The notes beneath the pieces were generated by a model that did not search any database, was not told the DNA's origin, and saw only the letters and a program-made list of their open reading frames with translations. Shown here piece by piece: positions 24,604 to 35,539 of a stretch of DNA of 64,000 nt. The position numbers and the translations under genes are program-made. Each line of letters starts with the position of its first letter. The stretch's first letter is position 1. This DNA comes from Auriscalpium vulgare (Eukaryota > Basidiomycota > Agaricomycetes > Russulales > Auriscalpiaceae), in contig JAHBBC010000003.1 of NCBI GenBank assembly GCA_019915015.1, positions 62,001 to 126,000 of the forward strand. Direction: 5' to 3'.

Positions 24604-25957
24604 ATGGCCGCCTACCCGCGCATGGACCCGTACCAGCGGTCCAGATACGACCAGGGAATCGATGCCAAAATCGTGGTCATGGGCAATACAGGCACGCCGC
24701 CTCTCTCTCTCGCGTGCGCGCGCAACAGTGGCTCACCCACCCGTCGCCTTCTCCACAGGCGTCGGCAAGACCAGTCTGTTGCAGCGTTATACCCAAAACA
24801 AGTTCGATCCCAAGAATACGACCTCGACGACCGGGGCGTTCTTCGTTACGAAGAAGGTGGTGGTTAATGGCATGAAGGTTCGCCTACAGCTCTGGGACAC
24901 GGCGGGCCAGGAGAGGTTCCGGAGCATGGTGAGTCTCCTGCCCGCTGCCGGCGAGTTCACTCATGCTCACGTTCCTCGCACTCCCAGGCACCTATGTATT
25001 ATCGCGGCGCGAATGCTGCATTACTCCTGTACGATATCACGAGTCAGGCTTCCTTTGAAGATGTTCGCGGATGGCTAGAGGGTGTGTCCGCCGTTGCTGC
25101 CTGTCCGATGCGATCTGACCTGTCGATCGCCGTCTGTGGCTACAGAGCTGAAGAGGAACTGCCCGACCGATCTAATCATCTACATCGTGGGCTCAAAAGC
25201 CGACCTTGCATATTCTCGTCAGGTCTCCCAAGACCTCGCACGTCTCTCACTACACCAGTGGTTTCCCCCACCGCGGCCACCGACACCACCCCCGCCTCCT
25301 CAGCCATCCACATTCTCGTACATCCGCCCCCGCTTCACTTCCTTCACGTCAATACGTTCCGCACCCCTCATGAGCCCCTCGAAACCCTCCCCACCTGACT
25401 CTCACTCCTCTTTCGAAGCGCCCATGAGCCGCGCGACCGCGCTGAAGCGGTCGCAGACCGGCGCCGGCTTTCCTGCCGCAAAGTCAACGGGGGCGCTCGG
25501 GCTCAATAGGGCCAAATCCACCAACGGCGCGCTAACGTCGCGATTCGGCTCGAATGCTGTTGGTCGCCCATGGAATGACGTCGTCGACGACAGCCATAGT
25601 GCGATCGATGATTATGAAGAAGATGGCGACGACGATCGAGAATGGGGTCTAGAGAAGGGTATGGAGCTATTTGAAGTATCCGCGAAGGATGATCTCGGTA
25701 CGTGGGGTTCTAATACTACCGCGCAAACCTTGCTCATCGCCGCACAACCTCCAGGAATCCACGATCTATTCGACACATTGATATCTGCTATCATCCAGAA
25801 GAAGGACAGCATCGAGCAAGAGAATGACATGAAGCGTCGAGACAGCGTCTTTCTGACGCCGGTCTCTCCTCCTACGTGGGCAGCCCAGGCAGAAGAAGAG
25901 GAGGCGCGAGAGAAGGCTGCCGCACGGTCAGGAGCCTGGAGCTGTTGCCAGACATAA
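24604..25957 (+). CDS. Rab-like small GTPase with a large insertion before the G5 motif
   Basis: Five exons (24604-24691, 24759-24928, 24988-25081, 25146-25697, 25755-25957) give 368 residues. G1 is [10 protein letters not shown], switch I has STTGAFF, G3 is [12 protein letters not shown], followed by [19 protein letters not shown]4 reads GSKADL rather than NKxD. About 157 residues, Pro- and Ser-rich and then acidic, separate G4 from the G5 motif EVSAKDD, where an ordinary Rab has about 30. The C-terminus WSCCQT provides cysteines for prenylation. It likely acts in membrane traffic; the exact Rab subfamily is unclear. The first intron starts with GC, not GT. Confidence 0.82.
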
Positions 25958-26560
25958 GGTCGCCGGAACCTGGATTTCCTCTGCCGTATCATTCACTATC
26001 TTGCGCTGCTGTTCGACTTCCCGCCCCTCTTTCCCTCCGACCGATGCTTCCCCAGCTGTCGGTGATCTCCTTCCTCTCGCATGTCCCCCTGCCGTCATAC
26101 AACCCCCATCCGCTGTGTCGTATCTGCGGTCCTGCTGTCCGACCTGTCCATGCACATATTTCTGTCCGCTTCCATATACCTCACGCCATCCAGTGCTTTG
26201 ATCATAGTCTATCCCTCATAGCGACCCCGTGTCTGCCGTAATATAACTCCCCTGTCCATGTTCCTATCTGCCATCTACTTCGAGCTCTTGACTTATCTCC
26301 TCCGTATACCATATGTGGCCTAACGTACGTGATACATTCTTATGCCTACGCGGCACAGCCGGGACGCTTTGCTCTCCGACTGGTGCTCATGTCCAACAAT
26401 ACATTTTCCCCCATCCCATCCCGGTCTGCAGGGCGCTGCGGCGGCTCGACAGCCCAGCTGTCTGCTTTGGCGTAGCACTGGCTGTATTTTCGCCGGGCCC
26501 GATGGGTTTCCGATCGATGAAAGCTCAGTAAGCTGCCGTAGCGCTGCCACAATTCTTGAT
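25958..26560. other. Intergenic Rab-like 3' flank / AMMECR1 promoter
   Basis: A 600-nt stretch, pyrimidine-rich in its first 300 nt. Several short open frames exist, but none shows recognisable protein sequence. Confidence 0.45.
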
Positions 26561-27510
26561 ATGGCAATGTCCGTGGAACACAGCCGGAGCGCGAATTCGC
26601 CTGTTTCCTCTGTCCTCGTTCCCTGCTCGTCGATGGCTCTCGTTCCGCCAGATCCAGCAGCTGGCCCGCTTGCGCAGAGCGAGCAGCCTCTCTGCAAGCC
26701 AGAACACTGCTTTCATGCCTTTGACGCGCTATACTGCGCACTCACAGGAGCCGATCCCATACCCCCCAGTTTCCGGATGACAAGTTGTACGCATGCCCAC
26801 TCGCACCGTGTTGTTCGCGTGATCCACGATGCTCTCTCTACCAGCCCGCTGTTCGTAACGTGGAACACGCGCTCGTCGCGTCCCGGCCGCGCACCCAGGC
26901 TGCGGGGCTGTATCGGCAACTTTGAAGCGCAGCCGCTGCGCTCGGGGCTCGCAGAGTACGCGCTCATCAGCGCATTTCGCGACCATCGCTTCCGGAAGAT
27001 CGAGGAGCGCGAGCTAAGCAGCCTCGAATGCATGTATGTGGCACTTTCCTCCTATTGGAAAGCTCACGCCGAATGGCGCGCGACCACTCACACAGCGTCT
27101 CGCTGCTCACGGACTTCGAGGACGCCAGCTCGTATCTGGACTGGACGATCGGGGTGCACGGGATTTCCATCACGTTCCCGCACCCGTCGACGCTGCTGTC
27201 CGCGCCGTCGTCGGATGCGCCGTCGCCGCTGTCGTCGGCGGCGTCTCTGCTGACGTCCAAGTTCAGCTCGAAGAGCACGTTCTCTGCGACATATCTCCCG
27301 CAGGTTGCGCCGGAGCAGGGGTGGGACAAGGTCGAGACGATAGACAGCGCGATCGAGAAGGCTGGATGGGGCGGGCGGGTGTCGGAGGACCTGCGCAGGA
27401 GCGTGAAGGTGCGGCGATACCAGAGCCAGACGAGCTTGGTGGGCTGGGACGAGTACGTAGAATGGCGGCGAGGCCGGGGCGGGGGCCGTGTAGTGGTACT
27501 ACTACTGTAG
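26561..27510 (+). CDS. AMMECR1-domain protein, with a probable indel or retained intron
   Basis: The AMMECR1 signature is clear: PEHCFHAFDALYCAL, then LFVTWNTRSSRPGRAPRLRGCIGNFEAQPL, then LAEYALISAFRDHRFRKIEERELSSLEC, then VSLLTDFEDASSYLDWTIGVHGI and AGWGGRVSEDLRRSVKVRRYQSQ. The LRGCIG motif is the conserved core of this nuclear protein family, whose activity is unknown. The intron at 27034-27095 (donor GTATGT) is well supported. Near 26767 the expected FPDD(K) motif is one base out of frame after a run of six C, and a further intron (26782-26842) would fit only if one base is missing. The C-terminus is Gly/Arg-rich. Confidence 0.82.
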
Positions 27511-27774
27511 TACCAAGTAGAGTCTTGTAGTAGCGGGTCTAGTACTAGCGGCCTGTAGCGGCCAGTATTACATAATCAAGCGTGTGTGTTCCCCGCGGGC
27601 GTTGTTGTTCACAGCCGTCGACGACCATCACCGCCTCCCGGTCGTCCCCCGCATCGCCCACCACGCTGCCCGTCCCGTAGCCATCGGACAGTCCCCGCAC
27701 ACGAGTGCCGACGTCGAGCAGCGCAGCGCCCAGTGCCAGCACCCGCTCCCGTCCCCCACACGTCGACACCAGCC

Positions 27775-28236
27775 ATGCTCGTCATGCTCCTTGCCACCCT
27801 CGTCGCGGCCTTCGTCGTTCTCTGCCTCCGCATCCCGTCCGTGTGGCTCGCGTTCATGGCCATCGACGAGCCCGCGGACGCGCATGAGCTCGGGATGGCC
27901 CTCGTTGCTACCCGTATGTCCTGCCTTCCTCGCCCCCGTGCCTTCCCGCGCTCACCTTTTCCCTCCCCGAACGCCCAGGGAATCCCTTCCGCGAGAGCGG
28001 GCCTCCTGCGTGCATGGCAAAGCTCATCATGATGCGGCACAAGGTGCGCTCCCTCGCGTTGTGCGGAACCCCAGTCACTCACGCTTCGCTATCAGCTCCA
28101 CCAAACAAATTCTCGAAAACGGAGGGCAAGTCCCTCTGTGCGCCAGGCACCCCGCGTATACGCCCTGCCATCCTCGCGGCAGCGCCCAGCACCGTGGATA
28201 CGCCTGCCCAAGACCTTTGGCAAGCAGTTCCATTGA
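27775..28236 (+). CDS. Small predicted membrane protein, unrecognised
   Basis: Three exons with good splice sites (27775-27913, 27979-28043, 28096-28236) give 114 residues. The N-terminus MLVMLLATLVAAFVVLCLRI is one hydrophobic segment, either a signal anchor or a signal peptide. The rest is hydrophilic and strongly basic in its C-terminal half, ending LPKTFGKQFH. I do not recognise a family. The exon phases close and donors are canonical (GTATGT, GTGCGC), which supports a real gene, but no homology supports it. Confidence 0.5.
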
Positions 28237-28852
28237 TGCATGCCATCACGCCCGCGCCACGACGTCCCGCCTTCCGTTCACGACACCCGTCCATCACCTT
28301 CAACTGTGTTTATTTTGTTGTAACATGCGCCACATCCGCTACCCGCCGCGTCCTTCCCCGCCTGCTCTTGCGTCTTCTCACCACGTCGCTTCCCGGACCA
28401 GCCCGCTCGTGCTCCCGTATTTATATCCGATACCCAAGCTTATCTTCACGTCTCATTAGTGTACACGTATCCCGTGTTCTTGTCTCGTGTCCTTCACCTG
28501 CGCTGGGCTGCTTAGGCGTGGTTCGATTACTCTTTTGGCATACAGAAAGGCGATTTGAGGATTTATTGGTTAGAGACAGTCTTACGTCGTTCTTGCTTTT
28601 CCTTGCCACCTCGACTTTCAAAGTTTCGTAGGCGTTCACTGTTCTGGCGCTTGTTTTTAGACCGGAGGGGTCAATACCCAGAAGTACATTGCGAGGAGTT
28701 TACATGAAGAAAATACTAGACGAATTAGGTGCTAACAACAACGTCCACGGCGAGAGTTCATAGTGAGCATAGTATGTGCGACAGCATGAAAATAAAACCA
28801 ATACTACAACTGCGATAGATGAGCGAACGTGCACGCAGTGTACAATCCCCAG
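28237..28852. other. Convergent intergenic region
   Basis: A 616-nt gap between the small membrane protein gene (+) and MRC1 (-). It is AT-rich from 28620 onward. An open plus frame passes through it (to 28631), but its translation is low-complexity and unlikely to be coding. Confidence 0.5.
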
Positions 28853-31800
28853 CTAATTGTGGCCTTCGAACCGCGCACGACGATCCGACACCGCAGAAAG
28901 CACGCTTGCCGTCTTCCGCACAGGCTTCCGCGTGTCTTGCCTCTGGCCTCCAGACCCTGCGCGAGAAGGCTGCGCCCTTCCATCTTTGACCGCGCCGACG
29001 GGCTTCGCCTTGCCAAGCCCCGTCACAGATGCGCCGGCCCCGCCACGGCCAGTACCGCCTGTATGCCGCAAAGACCCTTCTTCTTTGGCCCAATGTTCCA
29101 TGCGCTCCTTCAACTGTTTGTCGATGCCGCCCTTGCGTATCCGCGGCTGCACCAGAGAATCATCCATCAACAGGCCCGCCTGTTAAGGATAGTGCAACGT
29201 ACCATCACAACATCGAGTGCCTCTTGCTGCGGCATGCGGCCTTTGCCCGGCCCTGAATCGACTTCCCGAATTCGCAGAGGCCCCTCGTCGCCCGAGTCCG
29301 GCGCATCCAGCCAGGTCACGTCGTCTAGATCCAGGCGCTGATATTCCTACAGATAAAAGACGGTTACAGACCATGATGAGTGGAAAGAGCTTTACACCGC
29401 TTACTTGCTTGCCTTGAGCGACGTCAAGTAGCTGTCTGCGGATTTCAGTGTTGGAGACGACTTCCTGCGGGTCTGCATCATTATCGTCGTCCCCGCCGTC
29501 GCTCGCGACACTCATGGCCTCATCCTGCTGGAGATGAGCGAAATCCCGCCCGTCGTCTTCGAGTTCCTGTCGATATGTCTCGTAGAAGGCAAGCGTTGCA
29601 GGGTTCTTGGCTGCAGGGACCAGTCAGTGGGGCAACTGAAAATGATAGTTGCTGCATACCGAGGTCCTCGAGGTTATCGTCGACAATCTTTCTCCGCTTA
29701 GCCATACGTTGGCGTTTCCTCTTGGCAGCGTCGTCGTCATCATCGTCTTCGGACTCGCTGTCCCCTAGGCCGACACCACGATCACGACGCTTCGAGCGAA
29801 GTTTCCCCTCTACAGCGTCTCTTGCGATCTTCTCCGCTTCCGCATCATCCTCTTCCTGATGCTCCCTGAAGAACAACGACAGTCAACCAGGCGTTTGTAG
29901 CTCAAAGAGAAAGCTGCGCACTTATGCTTCTCTAGCACTGCTGCCCTGGCCACCGCCTCTTCACTCATTTCCTCATCGTCCATCAATCCCTCAAGATCCT
30001 TGGCATCCTCTTCATTCTCTTCCTCGTCGTCTTCGCCCTTTCGTCCTCGTGCTGCGCCAAATCCGAACGAGTCTTCTTCATCGGATTCTACTGCTTGATC
30101 CTCGACGAACTTCAAGCCGATGTCGTTGCGCTCCTTCCTTTTCTTTGTTCCCTCGTTAAGAACGTCAAAGGCATTGACCTTTTTTGGTGACGGCGATGGC
30201 GAGGGGAGGAATTGTAACCTGTGAGCCGCCCGGTGGTGATACTTGGCGACTTATGCATAATGCGGCGATGGGTCCGAACGGATGGCGTTCTCTCTGCTTC
30301 CGAACTCGCCAGCGTCCTAAATGGCTCGCGCAACGAAGGTGAGAACGGCGAGTCCCCTACGGCTCGCGTCTTCAAGAAGCTGGCAAAGTTGATGGGCTGT
30401 GAAGGAGAGGGCTTGTAAATCTCTGGGCTTTGTACATCTGGACGCGTTTGCGTGAGGAACCTGCAAACGCAAGTCAGCCATCATTTCCATCAACGACCCG
30501 AAGAAACTACCCGTTGTCATTGATGTAAACTTGGGCCTTGTGCTGCTTTTCTGCCGTAGGCCGCGCAGCTTCTAGCACATACTCCTGCTCCTTCTCGAAT
30601 ATCTGGTCTGCTTTTTCGAGCAGGTGGTTGTCGACTTCGATTGCAGGTTGCAGAGCATTTGCATCAAACGTCAGAGACAACTCTGAGGCGTTTGCCTGCC
30701 TGAGCTCGCGAAAGCCCATATCATTCTACGGTGGGCGTGGTGGATCATGAGAATTCATGCGAACCACAGTACCAATGTCAAAACGCACCGGCGTCTGCTC
30801 GAATGCTTGTGATAGACCTTTGCCAACTTTTCCCCCGCCAGCGAAAGGTGCGGGCATAAGGCCCAAGCTATCGGATTGGGTGAAGGTTGTCCCAACGTCG
30901 TCATCTGAAAACTGAGAGAACCCTCCTTTCCGGTCTTTCTCCGGCAATGCAAGAGCTAACGGCATGGAAGGCAGCGGTGACTGCAGGTGCGCCAACGCGT
31001 CCTGTTTCTCTCGTGGTGGAGAACGCATGAGCGCAAACGGATCGTCCGCTCTGGGGATCAGTGGGGATTTGAGCGAACTTAGCGGCTGACTGTCCGCTGG
31101 CTCTTCACCGCTGTCGGGAGTAAACGCGAGATCACGACCTAGGGGACCATGCCGCGCGACAGCCTTGTTTTCCTTGTCTTCGCCCATGTCGAACTTGCGG
31201 CCAGTCGCGTTTTCCTTATCCGTCTCGTTGCCAAACTCGAAGTCTGGCTCGGCATCCTTGAACAGAGGTGAAGGGGACAATTCGAACGAGGGCGATACAC
31301 ACGACGGCGGCGGGGGATGCGATGAGGGTCCTGGAACGGGCGCATCGGATTCTGCGTCAGAATCGACGACTCCCGTGCGGAAGAGAGGGCGATGGCGAGC
31401 GCGTCGAATAAGATTCTCGTTCTCGGCATCTTCATCATCGTCCATCGAAGCATCCTCGGAACGGGACACCTCGTCCTCCTCCTCGCGCTGTTGAACTGCA
31501 TTGCCATCGTGCGGCTCTGCTTCGGGACTTGCACTCCCCCTTTCTGGCTGCCAGTCCTCGTCTTCGTCGTCTTCGCCTTCAAATGCACCTTCTTCAGCAG
31601 CTTCAGCCCGCCGCTTCAAAGCCTGCTCGAGCAAGTCCTTCCCCCCGCCTTCCACAATATCCATATAGCCGCTAACCTGTCCGCCGCCCTTCAACCACTC
31701 ATCTTCCTTCTCCCTCCGCAGGTGTTCGTCAACGCTCTCCTTCGACTGCCACAGCATCTGGTTTACCTCCTTCTTGGACATCGCCATGCCCAAGCCCTCT

Positions 31801-33450
31801 CGTGCAAAGGTTGGGCGCCCTGCCACCTCCATAAGCTTCTTGGGAGACTTTGAAAGAGTACCCCTCTTTGCCGGAGAAGCAATGGCAGTGATAGCCTTGC
31901 TGTGGCCCAAAGCGTACTCCAGCTGACGCCGCTTGCCCTCTGTGGGGGCAGTCCTCCGCGTGCGCTCAGCAGCTTCCTCTCTTGCGACGACTTGCATGTT
32001 GTCTTGGACAACCAGCAGACCGTCATCGTCGTCAGAGTCAGAGTCAACACCTCCCTTGTCACCTCCCTTGTATATTCTAGTCTCAGCCTCTCGCTTTCGC
32101 TGTTCGACAACCGCCCTCTTCTTCTCGGCAAGCTCCGCCTTCCTGCGCGCCGCGTCTCGTACCGCATCACCCTGTTTCAGTATAACAGCCATACTTGGCA
32201 TGGCTTCCGAGTCAGAGTCAGAGTCCGCGGCAGGTGGGAACAGTGGAGGACTGCTGGGTGGTGGGTGGAAGGGATCAGCGCGTTCGTATTCGTGACCTTT
32301 GTTGCGGAGAAGCGATGTCTCTCTCAACGGAGATGCACTACGTGAGGGCTGTGGAATGCGTTCGAATGACGGAGACGATGAAAACGCCTGAATGGAGTCG
32401 TGGTCTGACGACAGTAAAGCGCTATCTGTTCGCCGCTCGGTCGCATTTACCGAGGCACTGGAGATTGAGTCAGACGCAGAACACGCAGAAAGCACTACAC
32501 TGCTGACTTCAATTTCGAGAAAAAGCTCAGGGGCTCAATTATCTTGGACTCTCTTGGGATGGTGGCGGGAGCGTCAGATAACATGCGGGCAGACTCCAGA
32601 CGCGATTTGTCGCGTTCATTCTTGGTGGGAGCCTGTGGTTGACGCGTGAGTGCGATTCCGCCAGTAGCAGGAGAGATTGCGGGACACTGGAATAAAGACT
32701 GACCTTCGGTTTCCTTTGCTTATCTGTCTTCTTGTCCTTGCGACGACTTGATTCACGAGGCGCGCCTCTCATCTCCAGCGGCGCGGGGGCATGACCTTGC
32801 CCTTTGGGCTTGTTTTTGCCGTTGCCCTTCAGCAAGGGCTTGGTTGGCATGTCGTCATCGGAGGTGGGAGGAGTGGGCGAAGAGCGGCCGTTTGGTGTGG
32901 TGATCGGCGGCACAGGAGGTGAAGTTACCGGCGATGTCTCTCTAGAAGCAGCTACGCCACGTCGATGAGGAGTGCTGGGCTGTCGTGACAAGTTTGACGG
33001 AGGCGGTGAAGGATGGGAGAGATTAGAAAGTTGAGACGATGAGGCCGTGAGAGCAGGCAGGGAGCCACTGAAGCTGCTATCATAGTCGGGTACAATGCAA
33101 GCAGCTCCAGCCTCTACCTGTTCTTCAGGTCGTGAGCAGTGCGACTGCTCATCACGCTGTTCGCTCAGCGTTCTTGGGAGTTTGTTGACTGAGCGAGGGG
33201 ATTCGTCATCAGACGTGTTGTCGATCGCCTCTAGCTGCCTCTTCCAAGAATATGCCGACGACCCGATGCCATCACCGGCAGACGCGTCATCCTGTCCATC
33301 CACCGATTGCTGAAGCGACGATGTACGTGGCGGATGCGAGTGTGCCTCAGCGCGCGCGTCGTTATCTGGGGTTGGGGCCGAATCAACCTTGCGGCGACCA
33401 TAGGTGACCCTGGGACGCGTCGGAGGGTGGGACTGGGGAGGAGAGGACAT
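28853..33450 (-). CDS. MRC1: Replication checkpoint mediator MRC1 (claspin-type)
   Basis: A long multi-exon gene, first exon 32704-33450, then 32499-32632, 30765-32457, 30511-30725 and further exons to 28853, about 1,300 residues. The start ATG was chosen because PPTRPRVTYGRRKV follows it, a common Mrc1 N-terminus. The protein is highly charged and disordered. It has many Ser-Gln/Thr-Gln and acidic clusters, and helical Lys/Glu/Arg-rich segments such as DAARRKAELAEKKRAVVEQR. A conserved C-terminal part, FVEDQAVESDEEDSFGFG and RQELEDDGRDFAHLQQDEAM, fits the Mrc1-like domain. The protein links the replisome to checkpoint kinase activation. Exon borders between 30112 and 30459 are not resolved. 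Confidence 0.78.
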
Positions 33451-33740
33451 GGCGGCAGAAGGAGAGGAACGAATGCGCCAGGGCGAACGACGGCGAGAGG
33501 GGGCTGGGGTCGTGTCCAACTGTGCCGGTGAACCTGATTGTTGTCACTGGACTGGCCGTGATGGCGCCTAAGTGCCACAATGTGACAGACGCGTTTGTTG
33601 TGTGACGGCACGCGTATACGGTGGTCACGCCCGCATCGTGGGAGCCTGACGTGATCTACTGTACAGTTCCAAGCCACCTGCTTCAACTGCCCAACGCCGA
33701 CGACCGACATTCAAGTATTCGCCCGCAAGCTTCCCCCAAA
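33451..33740. promoter_or_regulatory. Divergent promoter MRC1 - RPL3
   Basis: 290 nt between divergent start codons. No TATA box is seen. The RPL3 side ends in a C-rich leader directly before the ATG. Confidence 0.45.
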
Positions 33741-35235
33741 ATGAGGTGAGTATTCTTGATGTTCATACAGCTTTGTGTTGCTCATTGTGTTTCCTAGTCA
33801 TCGTAAGGTCTGTCTTGGTTGCATTCTCTTCGCCAGAGGAATCCACTGAAGAGGCGTCGATCGTCTAGTACGAAGCGCCCCGTCATGGTTCCCTTGGCTT
33901 CCTCCCCCGGAAACGTGCCGCCCGCCATCGCGGCAAGGTCAAGTCCTTCCCCAAGGCAAGTCCGTTGCAGAGACTCAAAGTTCGCATCTTGACCTTTTCG
34001 GCCAGGATGACCCCAAAAAGCCGGTGCATTTGACTGCTTTCCTTGGCTACAAGGCAGGTATGACCCACGTCGTCCGGGATTTGGACCGCCCAGGCTCTAG
34101 TGCGTGTACACATGCTTATCGGCCTGCCTTCGTACTCACCATCCTGGCTCAGAAATGCACAAACGTGAGGTGGTGGAGGCGGTTTCGATCGTCGAGACTC
34201 CCGCTCTTATCGTGGTCGGAGTGGTCGGTTATGTTGAGACCCCCCGTGGTCTACGTTCCCTCACCACCGTCTGGGCATCGCATCTTTCCGACGAGCTGAA
34301 GCGCCGGTTCTACAAGAACTGGTATCGCTCAAAGAAGAAGGCATTCACCCGGTACGCCAAGAAGCACGCGGAGGACGGCGGCAAATCGACTGCTCGCGAG
34401 CTCGAGCGCATCAGGAAGTACTGCACCGTTGTCCGCGCCCTTGCGCACACCCAGATTCGCAAGACCGGCCTCAGTCAAAAGAAGGCTCATCTCATGGAGA
34501 TCCAGGTGAACGGCGGCTCCGTTGCGGACAAAGTCGAGTTCGCGCAGGGCTTGTTCGAGAAGCCGGTGGAGGTGGGGACTGTGTTTGAGCAGGATGAGGT
34601 GGTGGATGTGATTGCGGTCACGAAGGGACACGGCTTTGAGGGCGTTACCCACCGGTGGGGCACCAAGAAACTTCCCCGGAAGACGCACAAGGGTCTGCGC
34701 AAGGTTGCCTGCATTGGTGCATGGCATCCTTCGAAGGTCATGTTCTCCGTTGCTCGCGCGGGTCAAAGTACGTCGCCAAGCCTTTTTCTCGCTGTGACCT
34801 AGCCCGCTGACGGCCTCCTAGACGGCTACCATCATCGCACGGAGCTGAACAAGAAGATCTACCGCATCGGTCTTGGCTCAGACGAAGGCAACGCTTCGAC
34901 GGAGGCGGATGTGACGAAGAAGCCCATTACACCCATGGGAGGCTTCCCCCACTACGGTATCGTCAAGAATGATTACCTGCTCCTCAAGGGCTCGATCCCT
35001 GGTACCAAGAAGCGTGTGATCACGATCCGCAAGTCGCTAATGGTGCACACATCTCGTCGGGACCTGGAGAAGGTCCAACTCAAGTTCATCGACACGTCCT
35101 CGAAGTTCGGCGTAAGTGATTGCGCTGCAAATGCGCGGACGTTGTACTGACTCGATCCGGTCTCTACAGCATGGCGCCTTCCAGACATTCGAAGAAAAGG
35201 CTGCGTTCTTGGGGACGCTCAAGGCGCGGGACTGA
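33741..35235 (+). CDS. RPL3: 60S ribosomal protein uL3
   Basis: Seven exons (33741-33745, 33798-33807, 33869-33955, 34006-34099, 34153-34767, 34822-35111, 35170-35235) give 388 residues, the normal length. Joining the first two tiny exons yields [21 protein letters not shown], the canonical start. Other signatures are [71 protein letters not shown] and [15 protein letters not shown], which carries the modified-His region. uL3 sits near the peptidyl-transferase centre. The third intron (33956-34005) begins AAG|GCAAGT, a GC-AG intron. Confidence 0.96.
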
Positions 35236-35539
35236 TGTACTTTACGCGTTGGCCGTGTCAGTTGGTGTACCTAGGCTACCATGCTATATACATTTATGCG
35301 TATGCTGAGCGAGCGCCCAAGTGGCAGCCAATGGGAGGGAGCGCAGGCCAAACTGTGCCAAACAAGCGTTCGGCTAGGAAGCGCGTCGGTCTCAACTGGA
35401 CAGCGCAACGGCCTGCGTCCGTCTCGCCGTCCCCGACAGCTCCCTCGCTGCTTGTCACGGTCAGTACGTTCCCACTGGACCCCGGCGAGCTCTCGTGTCT
35501 GACCCTCCACAAGACAGTGAATGTCCGCCTGTTCTATTG

